The translations under genes were made by a program, and so were the position numbers. The notes under the pieces are model-generated. The model was given only the letters and a program-made list of their open reading frames with translations. It searched no databases and had not been told where the DNA came from. From Chitinophagaceae bacterium (GTDB lineage: Bacteria > Bacteroidota > Bacteroidia > Chitinophagales > Chitinophagaceae), in assembly GCA_004028765.1 (NCBI GenBank), contig SAIX01000065.1, positions 52,032 through 116,031 on the forward strand: 64,000 bases of DNA, read 5' to 3'. Below, in pieces: positions 28,951-37,813 of this stretch. The number at the start of each line of letters is the position of its first letter. The first letter of the stretch is position 1.

Positions 28951-29412
28951 TTAGTGTAATTCAAATAATGCTTCGATCTCTACAGGAATATTCCCCGGCA
29001 GCGAACCCATACCCACAGCACTTCTTACACCAATCCCGTTTTCTTCGCCCCATACGGCAGCAAACAATTCACTGCACCCATTGATCACATAAGGATGTTT
29101 TTCAAAATCGGGGGTGCAATTCACCATGCCCAGTATTTTGATCACCCTTTTTACTTTATCAAGCGAACCCAGGTGTGCTTTCAGGGTGGCGAGTATGGCA
29201 AGGCCAACCTGCCTTGCGGCGAGTTTACCTTCCTCTATATTCATATCCACACCGATACGGCCCACGATCAATGTGCCATCTTCTTTCAGCGTTCCATGGC
29301 CGGAAACATAGCCGTGTTTCCCGTCAACCAGGAAAGGCTTGTAAATACCCAGTGGCTTGGGGGCAGGCGGGAGTGTATATCCCAGTTTTGCAAAATTTTC
29401 TTCGGCAGACAT
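28951..29412 (-). CDS. RidA/YjgF-family enamine deaminase-like protein
   Basis: 153 residues, longer than archetypal RidA (about 128) and closer to the longer Rid subfamilies with an N-terminal extension (MSAEENFAKLGYTLPPAPKPLG). Seen: the core VSGHGTLKEDGT, the helix ARQVGLAILATLKAHLG, and the C-terminal RSAVGMGSLPGNIPVEIEAL segment with the conserved Arg and the VEIE strand. RidA hydrolyses 2-aminoacrylate-type imines. It is the first gene of a two-gene operon with the D-threonine-aldolase-like enzyme, which is a logical enzymatic partner. Confidence 0.9.
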   Translation of the reverse strand: MSAEENFAKLGYTLPPAPKPLGIYKPFLVDGKHGYVSGHGTLKEDGTLIVGRIGVDMNIEEGKLAARQVGLAILATLKAHLGSLDKVKRVIKILGMVNCTPDFEKHPYVINGCSELFAAVWGEENGIGVRSAVGMGSLPGNIPVEIEALFELH

Positions 29413-29559
29413 AGCGTTATATTCAAGGTTATGAATAAAGATAAAATAAAAAATAACCGCCTGTAAACCGGTGACAGAATTATCGGTCTCAATGTGACAG
29501 TTCGCGTCCTGTTTGGCGGGCTGGTGAATTCCCTGTTTATTTGCTCTATAATCTTTTTT

Positions 29560-30087
29560 ATGAAAACCTGTTTGCTCTGCCTGGCGTTCTTTGTTGCGTT
29601 TTTGTCACAAGCGCAAACCAGTACCAATCTTCCCGGACGTATTTATAACAAGCATGTTGTGGATGCAAAGCGCCTGGAGAAACCCCCTTTTTTTACTTTT
29701 GGGAAAGATTCGCTGCAACGCTATTATTTCTCACATTTTGCCGGGTTCGACAGTTTACTTACCCATGCAATTGAAGCCGGGGATACGGCCCGTTATATCC
29801 GGGTATATTTTTCTTTTACCGTAGATGAGAATGGCAGCGCCTATGATCCGCATTTCGAAAGGATTGCATCCACACCCTATGGCAAGGGAGAAGGAGCGAG
29901 AACCATTGCGCATTTTGAAAGCGACAGGCCTTATTACGAACAGGTCGTGAAAGATATGATCCACCATATGCCTTTCTGGAAACCCGGTTTGATCAATGTG
30001 CGCAATGCAAATATGCTGGTTGCCTGCGAATCGAGGGTTACAGATTTTATCCAGTTCTGGGTGGGTATTAACCCTCCTGTAAATTAG
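29560..30087 (+). CDS. Small secreted protein with TonB-C-terminal-like domain
   Basis: 175 residues from the ATG at 29560, which starts a good signal peptide (MKTCLLCLAFFVAFLSQAQ); an upstream in-frame extension is not signal-like. The mature part contains RYIRVYFSFTVDENGSAYDPHF followed by a helix and MPFWKPGLINV. This is the typical pattern of the TonB C-terminal domain (strand with V-D-x-x-G, then M-P-x-W-x-P-G). It has no membrane anchor or proline-rich spacer, so it is a secreted TonB_C-like protein, not a full energy transducer. Its stop overlaps the convergent hydrolase gene by 4 bp. Confidence 0.65.
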   Translation: MKTCLLCLAFFVAFLSQAQTSTNLPGRIYNKHVVDAKRLEKPPFFTFGKDSLQRYYFSHFAGFDSLLTHAIEAGDTARYIRVYFSFTVDENGSAYDPHFERIASTPYGKGEGARTIAHFESDRPYYEQVVKDMIHHMPFWKPGLINVRNANMLVACESRVTDFIQFWVGINPPVN

Positions 30088-30896
30088 TGGTTCAGCAAAC
30101 TGTCGAGTTTATGCTGCATCAGCGGGAAATCGTTCAGGTTATTATGCGAACCGCCTTCGATGGTAATGAATTCGTCTTCTTTCTTTAATACATTTTTCAA
30201 ACGCTTCGCGTTAAAATAAGGGATCACACCATCAGCAGTTCCATGGAAAATGCTGACAGGTGCCGTTACTTTCGGAAGATATTCATGCGTCTGTATTTTA
30301 AAATGCATCAGTTGGTTTACAGGATACATCCAGAACAATAACCTCGTCATGGAAGTAAAACTGTAATAAGGGGTTTCAAGGATCAGTCGCTTGCAATCGC
30401 GTACGGATGCCAGTTGCGCCGCAACACCTGTACCAAGTGAACGCCCGTACAAAACAATTTGTGCAGGCTGGTATTTCACCCTTGCCATTTTATAAACCTG
30501 CAATGCCATATCATACAATCTCTGCTCTGTAAGTTTACCGGTTGATTTACCGAATCCTGGGTAATCGGGCATCCATACTTCATAACCCTGTTTTACAAAA
30601 TTGATGGCATAACCTGCATAATGATTTACATTTTCGCGGTTGCCATGAAAATAAACTACGAGCCCTTTGCGGATACTGTCGGGTACGGTAAACTGAACAA
30701 TGTTGATATGTGTAGCGGCATCCATATCTATATTCTGCTCGGAATGCGGTAATGCAAAATGAAAAGAATAATCAGGCGGCAAAATTTTTGGATGAAACAG
30801 GAGTTTGTCCTGCAGGTAAAACAATGCGATACCTGTCAATGCATATACGGCGAGGATAACTTTGATCTTCTTGTAAAAAGAGGCTTTGTTTTTCAC
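30084..30896 (-). CDS. Membrane-anchored alpha/beta hydrolase (copy 1)
   Basis: 270 residues. One N-terminal membrane helix (about 10-28) precedes an alpha/beta hydrolase domain: VVYFHGNRENVNHYAG (oxyanion region), MPDYPGFGKSTGKLTEQ, the nucleophile elbow LYGRSLGTGVAA (Ser about 150), IFHGTADGVIPYFNAK (Asp) and EGGSHNNL (His). It resembles the BEM46/ABHD13-like serine hydrolases. The substrate is unknown. It lies 15 bp downstream of a homologous hydrolase gene and looks like the product of a tandem duplication. Confidence 0.85.
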   Translation of the reverse strand: MKNKASFYKKIKVILAVYALTGIALFYLQDKLLFHPKILPPDYSFHFALPHSEQNIDMDAATHINIVQFTVPDSIRKGLVVYFHGNRENVNHYAGYAINFVKQGYEVWMPDYPGFGKSTGKLTEQRLYDMALQVYKMARVKYQPAQIVLYGRSLGTGVAAQLASVRDCKRLILETPYYSFTSMTRLLFWMYPVNQLMHFKIQTHEYLPKVTAPVSIFHGTADGVIPYFNAKRLKNVLKKEDEFITIEGGSHNNLNDFPLMQHKLDSLLNH

Positions 30897-30911
30897 GCGC
30901 TAAAGTTAGGC

Positions 30912-31700
30912 TCAGTATTTCAGAATATCACGGATGAAGTTGTGATACTCAGGGAAGGAAGGAAGGTTGTTATGGCCGCCGCCCTGTATCCTGATCAGTG
31001 TGATCCTGTGCGGGTTTAACTGCTGCAGTTTTTCGCTGTGGCGGATCGGTATCAGCCTGTCGCGTGTACCGTGAAGGATATAAGTATGGCAATTCACTTT
31101 CCGGATCCAGTGATCGGTATGAAGGTGATAGCGCAATAACCATCGATGCGGAAGAAAGGGGGTGAAGCGTTCCACCACTTTGATAAAACTGAAATAGGGT
31201 GCATCCAGTATCAGGTAGCGCGGCGTATTATCTGCCGCCACTTTTGTAGCGAAACCGCTGCCGAGGCTGCGGCCATATACAAGGATATGGTGCTGTTCAT
31301 ATTTTTCAGTGAGCCGGTCATACACAAACTGCATATCCGACAACATTTCTTTTTCACTCCGCTTGCCGGTGCTTTTGCCGAAACCGCGGTAATCAACCAG
31401 CAATACATCATATCCATACCGGTAGAAATCACGGGCATATTTGGCCCAGCCCTTGATACTTCTTGAGTTGCCGTGAAAATAGAGGATCAGCCCTTTTGGT
31501 TCGTTACAAAAAAAGTGTAACCCGTTGATACGTACCCCGGGCTCTATATCAAAAAACAATTCTTCAAAAGGGGCATCGTAACGGTAGGTAAAATCCTGTG
31601 GCAGTTTTTCGGGTTTGAAAATAAATTTCTCCTGAACGAAATAAACGATCGCGGCGATTACGATGTAACCGATCAGCAGGTATAGGAGCAGGGATGGCAA
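30912..31700 (-). CDS. Membrane-anchored alpha/beta hydrolase (copy 2)
   Basis: 262 residues. Same architecture as its downstream neighbour: N-terminal membrane helix (about 4-21), then LYFHGNSRSIKGWAKYARDF, VDYRGFGKSTGKRSEKEM, the nucleophile elbow VYGRSLGSGFATK, ILHGTRDRLIPIRHSEK and QGGGHNNLPSF. All three triad positions are intact in both copies, which argues that both are active. First gene of the two-gene operon. No assigned substrate. Confidence 0.85.
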   Translation of the reverse strand: MPSLLLYLLIGYIVIAAIVYFVQEKFIFKPEKLPQDFTYRYDAPFEELFFDIEPGVRINGLHFFCNEPKGLILYFHGNSRSIKGWAKYARDFYRYGYDVLLVDYRGFGKSTGKRSEKEMLSDMQFVYDRLTEKYEQHHILVYGRSLGSGFATKVAADNTPRYLILDAPYFSFIKVVERFTPFLPHRWLLRYHLHTDHWIRKVNCHTYILHGTRDRLIPIRHSEKLQQLNPHRITLIRIQGGGHNNLPSFPEYHNFIRDILKY

Positions 31701-31873
31701 GGATAGTTTTGACTAATGTAACAACTTTACACGGGGAAACAAATAGGGGGAATGAAAAGTTAAAAGTGAAAAGTTAAGCGTTGGTTTGGCGATGGCAACT
31801 TTTCTTCGTGTGTTTGATCGGTTACCCTCTTTATCTCTTTTACTCCTTTCTTTCTCCTGTGAAAAAAAAGGTA

Positions 31874-33868
31874 TTAAAAATCCTGCTCTTCTGCACCTTC
31901 ATGATACACCCTTTTCAGGTTCATGTTGGCAACAGGGGCAACGATCAGCGGGAATTTCTCGATTGTAACATTACTGGGGTCGAGTCCAAAGCCACGTTCT
32001 TCGCCGAGGCTTACTTCTTTCAGCCAGAAATACAGTTTCATCACGATCCTTTCAAAGATCGGTAACTCATTATCCTGGCTCAGGTATTTTTCCAGAACGA
32101 TGAACTGGAAATCTCCCACTACATTGTTCCGCTCGAGACTTTCATATCGGCTGGTGATATTTACTTCATTATTGCTTACCAGGTCTTCCACCACTTTGCG
32201 GAACATGAGGTTGATGCGTTGTTCTACCCGGAAACCCACACGGAACTCAACCCGGATGATATCATTCGGGATGATATGCTCCACTGAATATTCGCAGGTA
32301 TAAGGATCATCCAGTACATCCACATGCACAAACCAGTAAATATCCGCGCGCTTTGGTTTTTTGTTGAGGATGGAATAAATGATCTTATGCTCGATCTCTT
32401 TCGGGTTATTGGCACTCGTCATGTATACCAGGTGCGTCGCGTATTTGGGGATGGTTTTGTCATTGCTCAACTCCTGGATCATCGGGATATAATGTTCCAT
32501 TCGTACAAATTCAACGTAACGGTTTTTGATCTTACGGCTTCGGAACCATACATACATCACACAGAAAAGGGCGCCGCCTACCACCAGCGTTACATAACCC
32601 CCATGCAGGAATTTTTCGAGATTGGCAATGAGGAAAGAGATCTCAATAATTAAATAGACAAAAAGATACAGGTAGATCCATGCTGGCAATACCCTCCGGC
32701 TCACCAGGAAATTTGCGAAGAGAATGGAAGTGCTGATCATACACATGGTGATGGCAAGTCCGTAAGCCGCACCCATATTCGAGGATTTCTGGAAATACAA
32801 TACCACACCCACACAACCGATAAACAACAGCAGGCTGATACCAGGAATGTATAACTGTCCTTTTTCCTCGGTGGGATAATTGATCTTCATTTTTGGCCAG
32901 AGGTTCAGCCGCATCGCTTCACTGATCAGCGTGAAAGAGCCTGATATCAATGCCTGGCTGGCAATCACCGCTGCAACAGTTGAAATAATGATGCCCGGTA
33001 ATTTGAACCATTGCGGCATGATGCTGATAAAAGGGTTGAACCCATCGGCCACAACCGAAGCACTGATGGTTTGGTTATGATAATTTGCCAGCAGCCAGGC
33101 ACCCTGGCCGAGATAATTCAGGATAAGACAGGTTTTTACAAATACCCAGGACACACGAATATTGCCGCGGCCACAGTGACCAAGATCACTGTATAGTGCT
33201 TCTGCCCCGGTGGTACATAGGAATACGGCGCCCAGCAGCCAGAAGCCTTTTGGATAATGCGTGAGTAATTCAATGGCATAATGCGGGCTAAGTGCTTTGA
33301 AGATGCTCACATCATCCATCAGGTGCAAACAACCCAGCAGGGCCAGCATCAGGAACCAGATACTCATAATGGGGCCGAACATTTTACCGATGGAAGCGGT
33401 ACCAAATTGCTGCATAAAAAACAGGATGGTAATGATGCTGATCACGATCGCAATAATGGTACCCTGTTCAATATTTTTCAAAGCCTGTAACTGGCGCAAT
33501 CCTTCAATGGCAGATGTTACGGTGATGGGCGGGGTTATGATGCCATCCGCCAGCAAAGCAGCGCCACCCAGCATGGCGGGCACCACCAGCCATTTCCGCC
33601 TGCGGCGAACCAATGCATACAAGCTGAAAATACCGCCCTCGCCCTTGTTATCTGCTTTCAGGGTAAGGATCACATATTTAACAGTGGTTTGCAGGGTAAG
33701 GGTCCAGATGATACAGGAGAGAGAACCAAGTATCAGTTCTTCGGTAATGGCACGGCCGGTAATGATCTCATTCAGTACATAAAGAGGTGATGTACCGATA
33801 TCACCATAAATGATCCCAAGCGCGATGATGAGGCCGGCTGTGGAAACCCTGTTGATGTTCTTGCTCAC
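31874..33868 (-). CDS. kup: Kup-family potassium uptake transporter
   Basis: 664 residues, full length. Proton-coupled low-affinity K+ uptake in the inner membrane. The N-terminus has the family start LIIALGIIYGDIGTSPLYVL and the signature NKGEGGIFSLYALVRRR. About 12 membrane helices run to about residue 450, followed by a cytoplasmic C-terminal domain. Motifs such as GTTGAEALYSDLGHCGRGNI (in the form CTTGAEALYSDLGHCG) are preserved. The gene is monocistronic with an exact -7 box 35 bp upstream. Confidence 0.95.
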   Translation of the reverse strand: MSKNINRVSTAGLIIALGIIYGDIGTSPLYVLNEIITGRAITEELILGSLSCIIWTLTLQTTVKYVILTLKADNKGEGGIFSLYALVRRRRKWLVVPAMLGGAALLADGIITPPITVTSAIEGLRQLQALKNIEQGTIIAIVISIITILFFMQQFGTASIGKMFGPIMSIWFLMLALLGCLHLMDDVSIFKALSPHYAIELLTHYPKGFWLLGAVFLCTTGAEALYSDLGHCGRGNIRVSWVFVKTCLILNYLGQGAWLLANYHNQTISASVVADGFNPFISIMPQWFKLPGIIISTVAAVIASQALISGSFTLISEAMRLNLWPKMKINYPTEEKGQLYIPGISLLLFIGCVGVVLYFQKSSNMGAAYGLAITMCMISTSILFANFLVSRRVLPAWIYLYLFVYLIIEISFLIANLEKFLHGGYVTLVVGGALFCVMYVWFRSRKIKNRYVEFVRMEHYIPMIQELSNDKTIPKYATHLVYMTSANNPKEIEHKIIYSILNKKPKRADIYWFVHVDVLDDPYTCEYSVEHIIPNDIIRVEFRVGFRVEQRINLMFRKVVEDLVSNNEVNITSRYESLERNNVVGDFQFIVLEKYLSQDNELPIFERIVMKLYFWLKEVSLGEERGFGLDPSNVTIEKFPLIVAPVANMNLKRVYHEGAEEQDF

Positions 33869-33903
33869 AAAAAGGAATTATAACGTAATGCTCGATTGTG
33901 GGA

Positions 33904-33911
33904 CAAATGTA
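33904..33911 (-). promoter_or_regulatory. -7 promoter box (TACATTTG) for kup
   Basis: Exact TAnnTTTG match on the minus strand, 35 nt upstream of the kup start. A matching -33 TTTG is not evident. Confidence 0.5.
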
Positions 33912-34001
33912 GCCTAAAAACCATCCATTTGTAAAATATCGTTTAACATGCCCGGCCCCGGTTTTGGTGTTAATTTACATACCCATAAGGTCCCGAAACC
34001 T

Positions 34002-34009
34002 TATTTTTG
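34002..34009 (+). promoter_or_regulatory. -7 promoter box (TATTTTTG)
   Basis: Exact TAnnTTTG match 22 nt before the ATG at 34032. It supports that start over an upstream in-frame alternative at 33948, which lies before the box. Confidence 0.5.
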
Positions 34010-34031
34010 GAACACAAACCCCTTTCCCGAA

Positions 34032-35561
34032 ATGAAAACCCGATTTTATAGCTTTCTTGCCTGTTTGCTGCTTGCCCTGTTTACTGCTTCGGGTCAAAAG
34101 ATCACTTACTCCGAACCCGACCGTGATGATGCCCGCACCCTCAATTTTGAAGTGATGGGGAAACTGGGCGGCAAATTTCTCGTGTATAAAAATTACCGCG
34201 AGCTCCATTTTATCTGTTCTTATGATAACGAAATGAAACTGGTGGATAAAACACGGATGGATTTTATCAATTACCGGTTACTGAATACGGAATTCATTCA
34301 ATATCCCGAATTCATTTACATGATCTATGAATTCCAGAAAAAGAATGCGGTTTTCTGTATGGCGGTAAAACTGGATGCCGCCGGTAAAAAAACGGGTGAA
34401 CCGGTTCTGCTCGATTCTACGGAGAATATTAATTATTCCGCAAGCAATAAGATCTATTCATTCGTGAACAGCGAGGATAAACAGAAGATCATGGTGTTCA
34501 AGATCAACACGCGGAACGACAAAGCTCATGTGCTTACCACCTGTTTGTTTGATAAGAACCTTACGCTCCTGAAAAAATCGAGACTCGTCATCAATATGCC
34601 GCAGCGGAATGATTTTCTCGAAGAGTTCTCACTCGATAATGATGGCGACCTTGTTTGCGTGCGCGCCTCCGGCACTGCTTCGAACGACAATATCAATAAG
34701 ATCAGCCTGATCGTAAAACCCGCATCGCTGGATTCTTATACTTTAACCGATCTGAAACTGGGCAATATCTACCTGGATGATATCCGTGTAAAAGTGGACA
34801 ATATCAACAAACACTACGTACTTACTTCTTTCCTGAGTAAACAGAAACGCGGCAATATCGAAGGTTTGTATTATGTGCTTTGGGACAAAACAGAGAACAA
34901 AGAGATCATGAATGCCACTACCATTTTCACAGATGAATTCAGGGAAGATGCCAAGGGCGAGGGCAATATCAAAAGCGCATTCAACGATTATTTTCTGAAG
35001 AACATCATTCTGCGAAGGGATGGCGGTTTTATTGTGGTGTCAGAATCGGCCTATACCAGCAGCCGTGGGAACACCCTGAACCGCTGGGATTATCTGTATG
35101 GATCGCCTTACTGGTCGCCGGTGGATTATTATAGCTGGAACAGCCCTATCGGGTATTATCCCTGGTGGCGCTCCAATATTTATAACAACGCCAATACCCT
35201 CACGCGTTATTATGCAGATAATATTGCAGTGATCTCTTTTGACCCGAAAGGGAAAGTGGAATGGAGCAATGTGGTGCGGAAATCGCAGTACGATGATAAC
35301 ACCGATAACTTCATCGGTTTCGGGTTACTGAATACCGGCAACCAGCTGCATTTTATTTTCAATGTACAGGAAAAAAGAAATATGATCCTTTCTGACCAGA
35401 GCATGTCGCCCGCAGGACAGATCGACCGCAATCCCACGTTCAAGAACCTCGACAAAGGATATGATTTTATGCCGCGGCATGCCAAGCAGGTGGGGGCCCG
35501 CCAGGCCATCGTTCCCTGCCAGTACCGCGGGTTTACCTGTTTTGCCAAAATTGACTTTTAA
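34032..35561 (+). CDS. Secreted protein of unknown function
   Basis: 509 residues from the ATG at 34032, beginning with a signal peptide (MKTRFYSFLACLLLALFTASG). The mature part alternates short beta strands with phrases of the type KFLVYKNYRELHFICSYD and VKLDAAGKKTGEPVLLDS, suggesting a repeated beta fold such as a propeller. About residues 340-395 are very rich in Tyr, Trp, Ser and Asn (YLYGSPYWSPVDYYSW and what follows). I do not recognise a family. A DUF6427 membrane protein gene begins 10 bp downstream and is probably co-transcribed. Confidence 0.75.
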   Translation: MKTRFYSFLACLLLALFTASGQKITYSEPDRDDARTLNFEVMGKLGGKFLVYKNYRELHFICSYDNEMKLVDKTRMDFINYRLLNTEFIQYPEFIYMIYEFQKKNAVFCMAVKLDAAGKKTGEPVLLDSTENINYSASNKIYSFVNSEDKQKIMVFKINTRNDKAHVLTTCLFDKNLTLLKKSRLVINMPQRNDFLEEFSLDNDGDLVCVRASGTASNDNINKISLIVKPASLDSYTLTDLKLGNIYLDDIRVKVDNINKHYVLTSFLSKQKRGNIEGLYYVLWDKTENKEIMNATTIFTDEFREDAKGEGNIKSAFNDYFLKNIILRRDGGFIVVSESAYTSSRGNTLNRWDYLYGSPYWSPVDYYSWNSPIGYYPWWRSNIYNNANTLTRYYADNIAVISFDPKGKVEWSNVVRKSQYDDNTDNFIGFGLLNTGNQLHFIFNVQEKRNMILSDQSMSPAGQIDRNPTFKNLDKGYDFMPRHAKQVGARQAIVPCQYRGFTCFAKIDF

Positions 35562-35571
35562 TACCTGACCA

Positions 35572-36555
35572 GTGGTTTTTTTATTCCGCGACAAATCCAT
35601 CATCAACATCCTGTTCCTCGTGATACTGAGTGTGGGCGTACACCTGCATTTTTTTGTGAGTACGCCAATCGTGGTAACGGGCGTTTCAGATGGTATCCTC
35701 TCTGAATTTCTGCACAATTATATTGCGCCCCTTTCCTCAACAGCTTTGTTTATGGTGTACCAGGGCCTGCTGCTGGTGCAGGCGATCCGGCTGAATATGC
35801 TGCTGACCGATATGCGGATGTTCCAGAACAGCAGCTATACAACAGCGATGGCTTATGTGCTTTTATCGGGTATTTTACCGCAATGGTGCAGCCTTTCACC
35901 GGCACTGATCGCCAATTTTCTGCTCATCTGGATCTTTATCAAACTAAGCAGGCTGTATAACCATCCTTCTCCCAAAACATTGCTCTTTAATACCGGGCTG
36001 ATCGTGGGTGCCTCTATTATCTGCTACCATCCTATGGCACTGCTGATACTGGTGGTATTGTTTGCACTTACTGTTGTAAGGCCTTTCCGTCTTGCCGAAT
36101 GGGTGATCCTGCTAATGGGGGTTTTGCTTCCTTTTTATTTTCTCGCAGCCTGGTTATACCTCACCGATCATTTCAGCGTATTCAATAGTTACCTGCCCCA
36201 TCTGCGCATCGACCTTCCCCTGCATCAATGGAATATCCCGCTGATCGTGAGCATCTCTATTTTGTTTATCCTAATGATAACAGGTTTGTATTACTGGCAA
36301 TTATCAAATAACCGCATGGTGATACAGATACGCAAAAACTGGGGGGTGATGATCGTGATGCTGCTCGTATTACTGTCCACCCCCTTTATTTTCCCTAATG
36401 CGGGTGTTGAATCGGCTTTTATGATCCTCGTTCCGATGGCCGCTTTTACGGGCAATAGTTTTTCCTATCCGCGCAGCCTGCTCGTGCCCAATCTTCTTTT
36501 CTGGCTTTCAGCGGCCATCATCGCCTGGAATAACTGGGTACTCATCAAAAATTAG
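35572..36555 (+). CDS. DUF6427-family integral membrane protein
   Basis: 327 residues, starting with a GTG 10 bp after the preceding stop. About nine hydrophobic helices span nearly the whole length. The start (VFLFRDKSIINILFLVILSVGVHLHFF), the FNSYLPHLR segment near 205 and the overall layout match DUF6427 proteins of Bacteroidota, a family without an assigned function. A weak hairpin (36556-36570) follows the stop. Co-transcription with the secreted protein upstream is likely. Confidence 0.75.
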   Translation: MVFLFRDKSIINILFLVILSVGVHLHFFVSTPIVVTGVSDGILSEFLHNYIAPLSSTALFMVYQGLLLVQAIRLNMLLTDMRMFQNSSYTTAMAYVLLSGILPQWCSLSPALIANFLLIWIFIKLSRLYNHPSPKTLLFNTGLIVGASIICYHPMALLILVVLFALTVVRPFRLAEWVILLMGVLLPFYFLAAWLYLTDHFSVFNSYLPHLRIDLPLHQWNIPLIVSISILFILMITGLYYWQLSNNRMVIQIRKNWGVMIVMLLVLLSTPFIFPNAGVESAFMILVPMAAFTGNSFSYPRSLLVPNLLFWLSAAIIAWNNWVLIKN

Positions 36556-36578
36556 CCCGTTTTTAACGGGTGAGGCAT

Positions 36579-36586
36579 TAACTTTG
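36579..36586 (+). promoter_or_regulatory. -7 promoter box (TAACTTTG) for purQ
   Basis: Exact TAnnTTTG match, 46 nt before the purQ ATG. Confidence 0.5.
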
Positions 36587-36632
36587 GCGCACCGGAAAAT
36601 CCCGGTACCCACCCTCTAATCACCGGTTATTT

Positions 36633-37292
36633 ATGAAGTTTGGCGTCGTTGTTTTTCCCGGATCCAATTGCGACAGGGATATGTATGCTGCAGTTGCCTA
36701 CGACCTTGGTAAAGAAGTGATCATGCTTTGGCATAAGGATAAAGACCTGGGCATGTTCAGTACAGATGACTGTATCGTTCTGCCCGGAGGTTTTTCTTAT
36801 GGCGATTACCTGCGCTGCGGTGCGATCGCCCGTTTCAGCCCTATGATGCAGAGCGTGATCGATTTTGCCAACCGGGGCGGAAAAGTGCTGGGTGTTTGCA
36901 ATGGCTTCCAGATACTCTGCGAAAGTGGTTTGTTACCCGGCGTGCTGCTGCAGAATGCCAACCAGCAGTTTATCTGCAAAAATGTATATATCAAAGGCAG
37001 CAATGGTGAGGCGTTGAAGATACCCATTGCACATGGCGAAGGCCGTTACCACGCAGATGAACATACATTGGATGAACTCGAAGCCAATAACCAGGTGATC
37101 TTCCGCTACTGCGATGAAAAGGGAAAGATCGATGCAAATGCCAATCCCAACGGAGCACTGCGCAATATCGCCGGCATCCGCAATAAAACAAATAACGTAT
37201 TTGGTATGATGCCGCACCCGGAAAGGGCTTCCTCACCTGCCATGAGTAACCTCGACGGGAAAAAAGTTTTTGAACTGTTAGGATTAAACTAA
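36633..37292 (+). CDS. purQ: Phosphoribosylformylglycinamidine synthase, glutaminase subunit
   Basis: 219 residues. The class I glutamine amidotransferase subunit that feeds ammonia to PurL for the fourth step of purine synthesis. Seen: [12 protein letters not shown] at the N-terminus, [18 protein letters not shown], the nucleophile elbow [13 protein letters not shown] (Cys about 91), and the His/Glu pair in MMPHPERAS near the C-terminus. purL and purS are not adjacent. The gene has its own promoter box. Confidence 0.96.
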   Translation: MKFGVVVFPGSNCDRDMYAAVAYDLGKEVIMLWHKDKDLGMFSTDDCIVLPGGFSYGDYLRCGAIARFSPMMQSVIDFANRGGKVLGVCNGFQILCESGLLPGVLLQNANQQFICKNVYIKGSNGEALKIPIAHGEGRYHADEHTLDELEANNQVIFRYCDEKGKIDANANPNGALRNIAGIRNKTNNVFGMMPHPERASSPAMSNLDGKKVFELLGLN

Positions 37293-37355
37293 AATATCCT
37301 TGTAAGGCTGCAGAATTTTCTGCGTCGTTATCACTGATAAAAACTTAGACCGATT

Positions 37356-37808
37356 ATGAAAAGTTTTGTGTTAACCGTTTTCGCATTTGTTTCGGCTTCC
37401 TTTCTTTTTGCGCAAAGACAGAACCCTGTAAACTGGAATTTTACCGCCCAGAAAAAATCAGCAGATACTTACGATATCATTTTAACAGCTGAAGTGGAAA
37501 GCCCCTGGCATATCTATTCCCAGAATACCGGTAAAGGAGGGCCTATCCCAACGGCGATCAGTTTTAAAACCAATCCGCTGGTAACCAAACAGGGTAAGGC
37601 AAAAGAAGTAGGGAAACTGGAAAAAGTGTACGACAAAAATTTTAAAACCGATGTGCTTTATTTCTCCGATAAAGTTCAGTTCGTTCAAACTGTGAAGGTG
37701 AAAGGCGGTATCAAAACCAACCTGAGCGGAACGGTTGAATACATGGTTTGTGACGATAGCCAGTGCCTGCCCCCCACTAAAAAAACATTTGACCTCAAGC
37801 TTCAATAA
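37356..37808 (+). CDS. Stand-alone DsbD N-terminal-like (nDsbD) periplasmic protein
   Basis: 150 residues with a signal peptide (MKSFVLTVFAFVSASFLFAQ). The rest is one DsbD N-terminal immunoglobulin-like domain: WHIYSQNTGKGGPIPT and, near the C-terminus, YMVCDDSQCLPP with Cys132 and Cys137. In DsbD this cysteine pair passes electrons to periplasmic partners. The gene lies 5 bp before a full DsbD gene whose own N domain lacks these cysteines, so the separate protein probably serves as the active redox carrier for it. Confidence 0.82.
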   Translation: MKSFVLTVFAFVSASFLFAQRQNPVNWNFTAQKKSADTYDIILTAEVESPWHIYSQNTGKGGPIPTAISFKTNPLVTKQGKAKEVGKLEKVYDKNFKTDVLYFSDKVQFVQTVKVKGGIKTNLSGTVEYMVCDDSQCLPPTKKTFDLKLQ

Positions 37809-37813
37809 TCACC

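Noticed and set aside
31781..32065. Short plus-strand frames before and inside the kup 3' end
   Set aside because: They start in a GTTAAAAGT-type repeat fragment and then overlap kup antisense.
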